Of a stretch of DNA of 5,407 nt, positions 4,856 to 5,407 are shown piece after piece. The notes beneath the pieces were generated by a model, which worked only from the letters and a program-made list of their open reading frames with translations, had not been told where the DNA came from and did no database searches. Numbering within the stretch: the first letter of the stretch is position 1; each line of letters starts with the position of its first letter. A program made the translations under genes and the position numbers. Origin of the DNA: Devosia sp. Its GTDB lineage: Bacteria > Pseudomonadota > Alphaproteobacteria > Rhizobiales > Devosiaceae. Where the stretch lies: assembly GCA_025352765.1 (NCBI GenBank), contig JANXSI010000147.1, positions 1 through 5,407 on the forward strand. Reading direction: 5' to 3'.

Positions 4856-5407
4856 GCCGGCTCCATCAGGTGCAGCGCATCCTTGGCGAAGCCGAGCGTC
4901 ACGCGATCACCCTCGGCCGGGATGTCCTGCGTCGAGGGGATCGAGGCGTGAAGGCTGGTACCGTTGAGATCGATGAGGAGCCGCACCACGGGTCCGAGAT
5001 AGCTCTTGGAAACGACGGTCCCAGTCATCCGCGACACGCCACCGCCGCCCGCCGCCATCACGTGGATGGCCTCGGGGCGAAGGCTGGCCCAGCGTTTCTC
5101 GCCGACGATCCAGTAGACGAAATCAGGCGCCAGCACATTCGACGAGCCGACGAAATCGGCGACGAAGCGCGATTGCGGCCGCTTGTAGATTTCCTCGGGC
5201 GAGCCGATCTGCTGCACCTTGCCGTCGCTGAACACGGCGACCCGATCGGCCATGCTGAGCGCCTCGCCCTGGTCGTGCGTCACGAAGATGAAGGTGATGC
5301 CGAGCGAGCGCTGCAGCGCCTTGAGCTCGTCCTGCATGCTTTCGCGGAGCTTGAGGTCGAGCGCCCCGAGCGGCTCGTCGAGCAGCAGCACTTTCGGCTT
5401 GCCGACG
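4852..5407 (-). CDS. ydcT: Polyamine-type ABC transporter ATP-binding protein, YdcT/PotA-like (C-terminal part, 5' end beyond window)
   Basis: This is the cytoplasmic ATPase that powers the importer. The last 184 residues are visible, and the frame is open through the right edge. It begins just before Walker B (VLLLDEP, visible residues 6-12), followed by the D-loop GALD and the His-switch FVTHDQGEALSMADR (His44). Then come IGSPEEIYKRPQSRFVADFVGSSNV, the usual end of the nucleotide-binding domain, and a C-terminal TOBE-type regulatory domain with SLRPEAI (108-114). Walker A and the LSGGQ signature must lie off the window. Family members have about 330-370 residues, so roughly half is missing. 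It is first in line before the two permeases and overlaps ydcU by 4 bp. Sugar and iron importer ATPases share these motifs, so the polyamine assignment rests on the permeases and patD as much as on this fragment. Confidence 0.92.
   Translation of the reverse strand, partial: VGKPKVLLLDEPLGALDLKLRESMQDELKALQRSLGITFIFVTHDQGEALSMADRVAVFSDGKVQQIGSPEEIYKRPQSRFVADFVGSSNVLAPDFVYWIVGEKRWASLRPEAIHVMAAGGGGVSRMTGTVVSKSYLGPVVRLLIDLNGTSLHASIPSTQDIPAEGDRVTLGFAKDALHLMEPA
4861..4864 (-). promoter_or_regulatory. Ribosome binding site of ydcU inside the end of ydcT
   Basis: GGAG lies on the minus strand, 5 nt before the ATG at 4855, inside the last codons of the ATPase gene. Together with the ATGA overlap it marks 4855 as the real start. 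Confidence 0.65.

Overview
This window is high-GC DNA (above 60% by eye). It most likely comes from an alphaproteobacterium of the order Hyphomicrobiales (Rhizobiales). The evidence is the codon use, the protein relationships, and short palindromic intergenic repeats of the rhizobial mosaic type. A Devosia-like genus would fit, but that is a guess. All five supported genes lie on the minus strand, so the order of transcription runs from high to low coordinates.

Right side (5407 to 3106, read downwards): three tightly overlapping genes of an ABC importer of the polyamine/PotABCD class. They are the C-terminal part of the ATPase (ydcT-like, cut by the window edge), permease 1 (ydcU-like) and permease 2 (ydcV-like). 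The ATPase and permease 1 overlap by 4 bp (ATGA), and the two permeases overlap by 11 bp. Next come 336 bp without a gene, then an aldehyde dehydrogenase that closely resembles gamma-aminobutyraldehyde dehydrogenase PatD (YdcW). The order T-U-V-W matches the E. coli ydcSTUV-patD locus. The inferred job is uptake of putrescine or a related polyamine, followed by oxidation of the 4-aminobutanal formed from it to GABA. The substrate-binding protein (ydcS) is expected just outside the right edge.

The ydcV-patD gap (2770-3105) is filled with two families of palindromic repeats. Each family is present as a head-to-head inverted pair. The gap downstream of patD (660-1341) contains relatives of both families next to the patD stop. 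Nearer to the next gene it holds several GC-rich inverted repeats, including a nested element (837-908) whose arms can pair in two mutually exclusive ways.

Left side (659 to 1): the N-terminal 219 codons of a Kef-type cation:proton antiporter very similar to E. coli YbaL, with a good ribosome binding site. Its C-terminal half, including the expected NAD-binding TrkA-N domain, lies beyond the left edge.

I see no mobile-element gene, CRISPR array, tRNA, rRNA or clear new system. The most unusual material is the repeat-filled gap inside an otherwise compact operon and the structured stretch upstream of ybaL.
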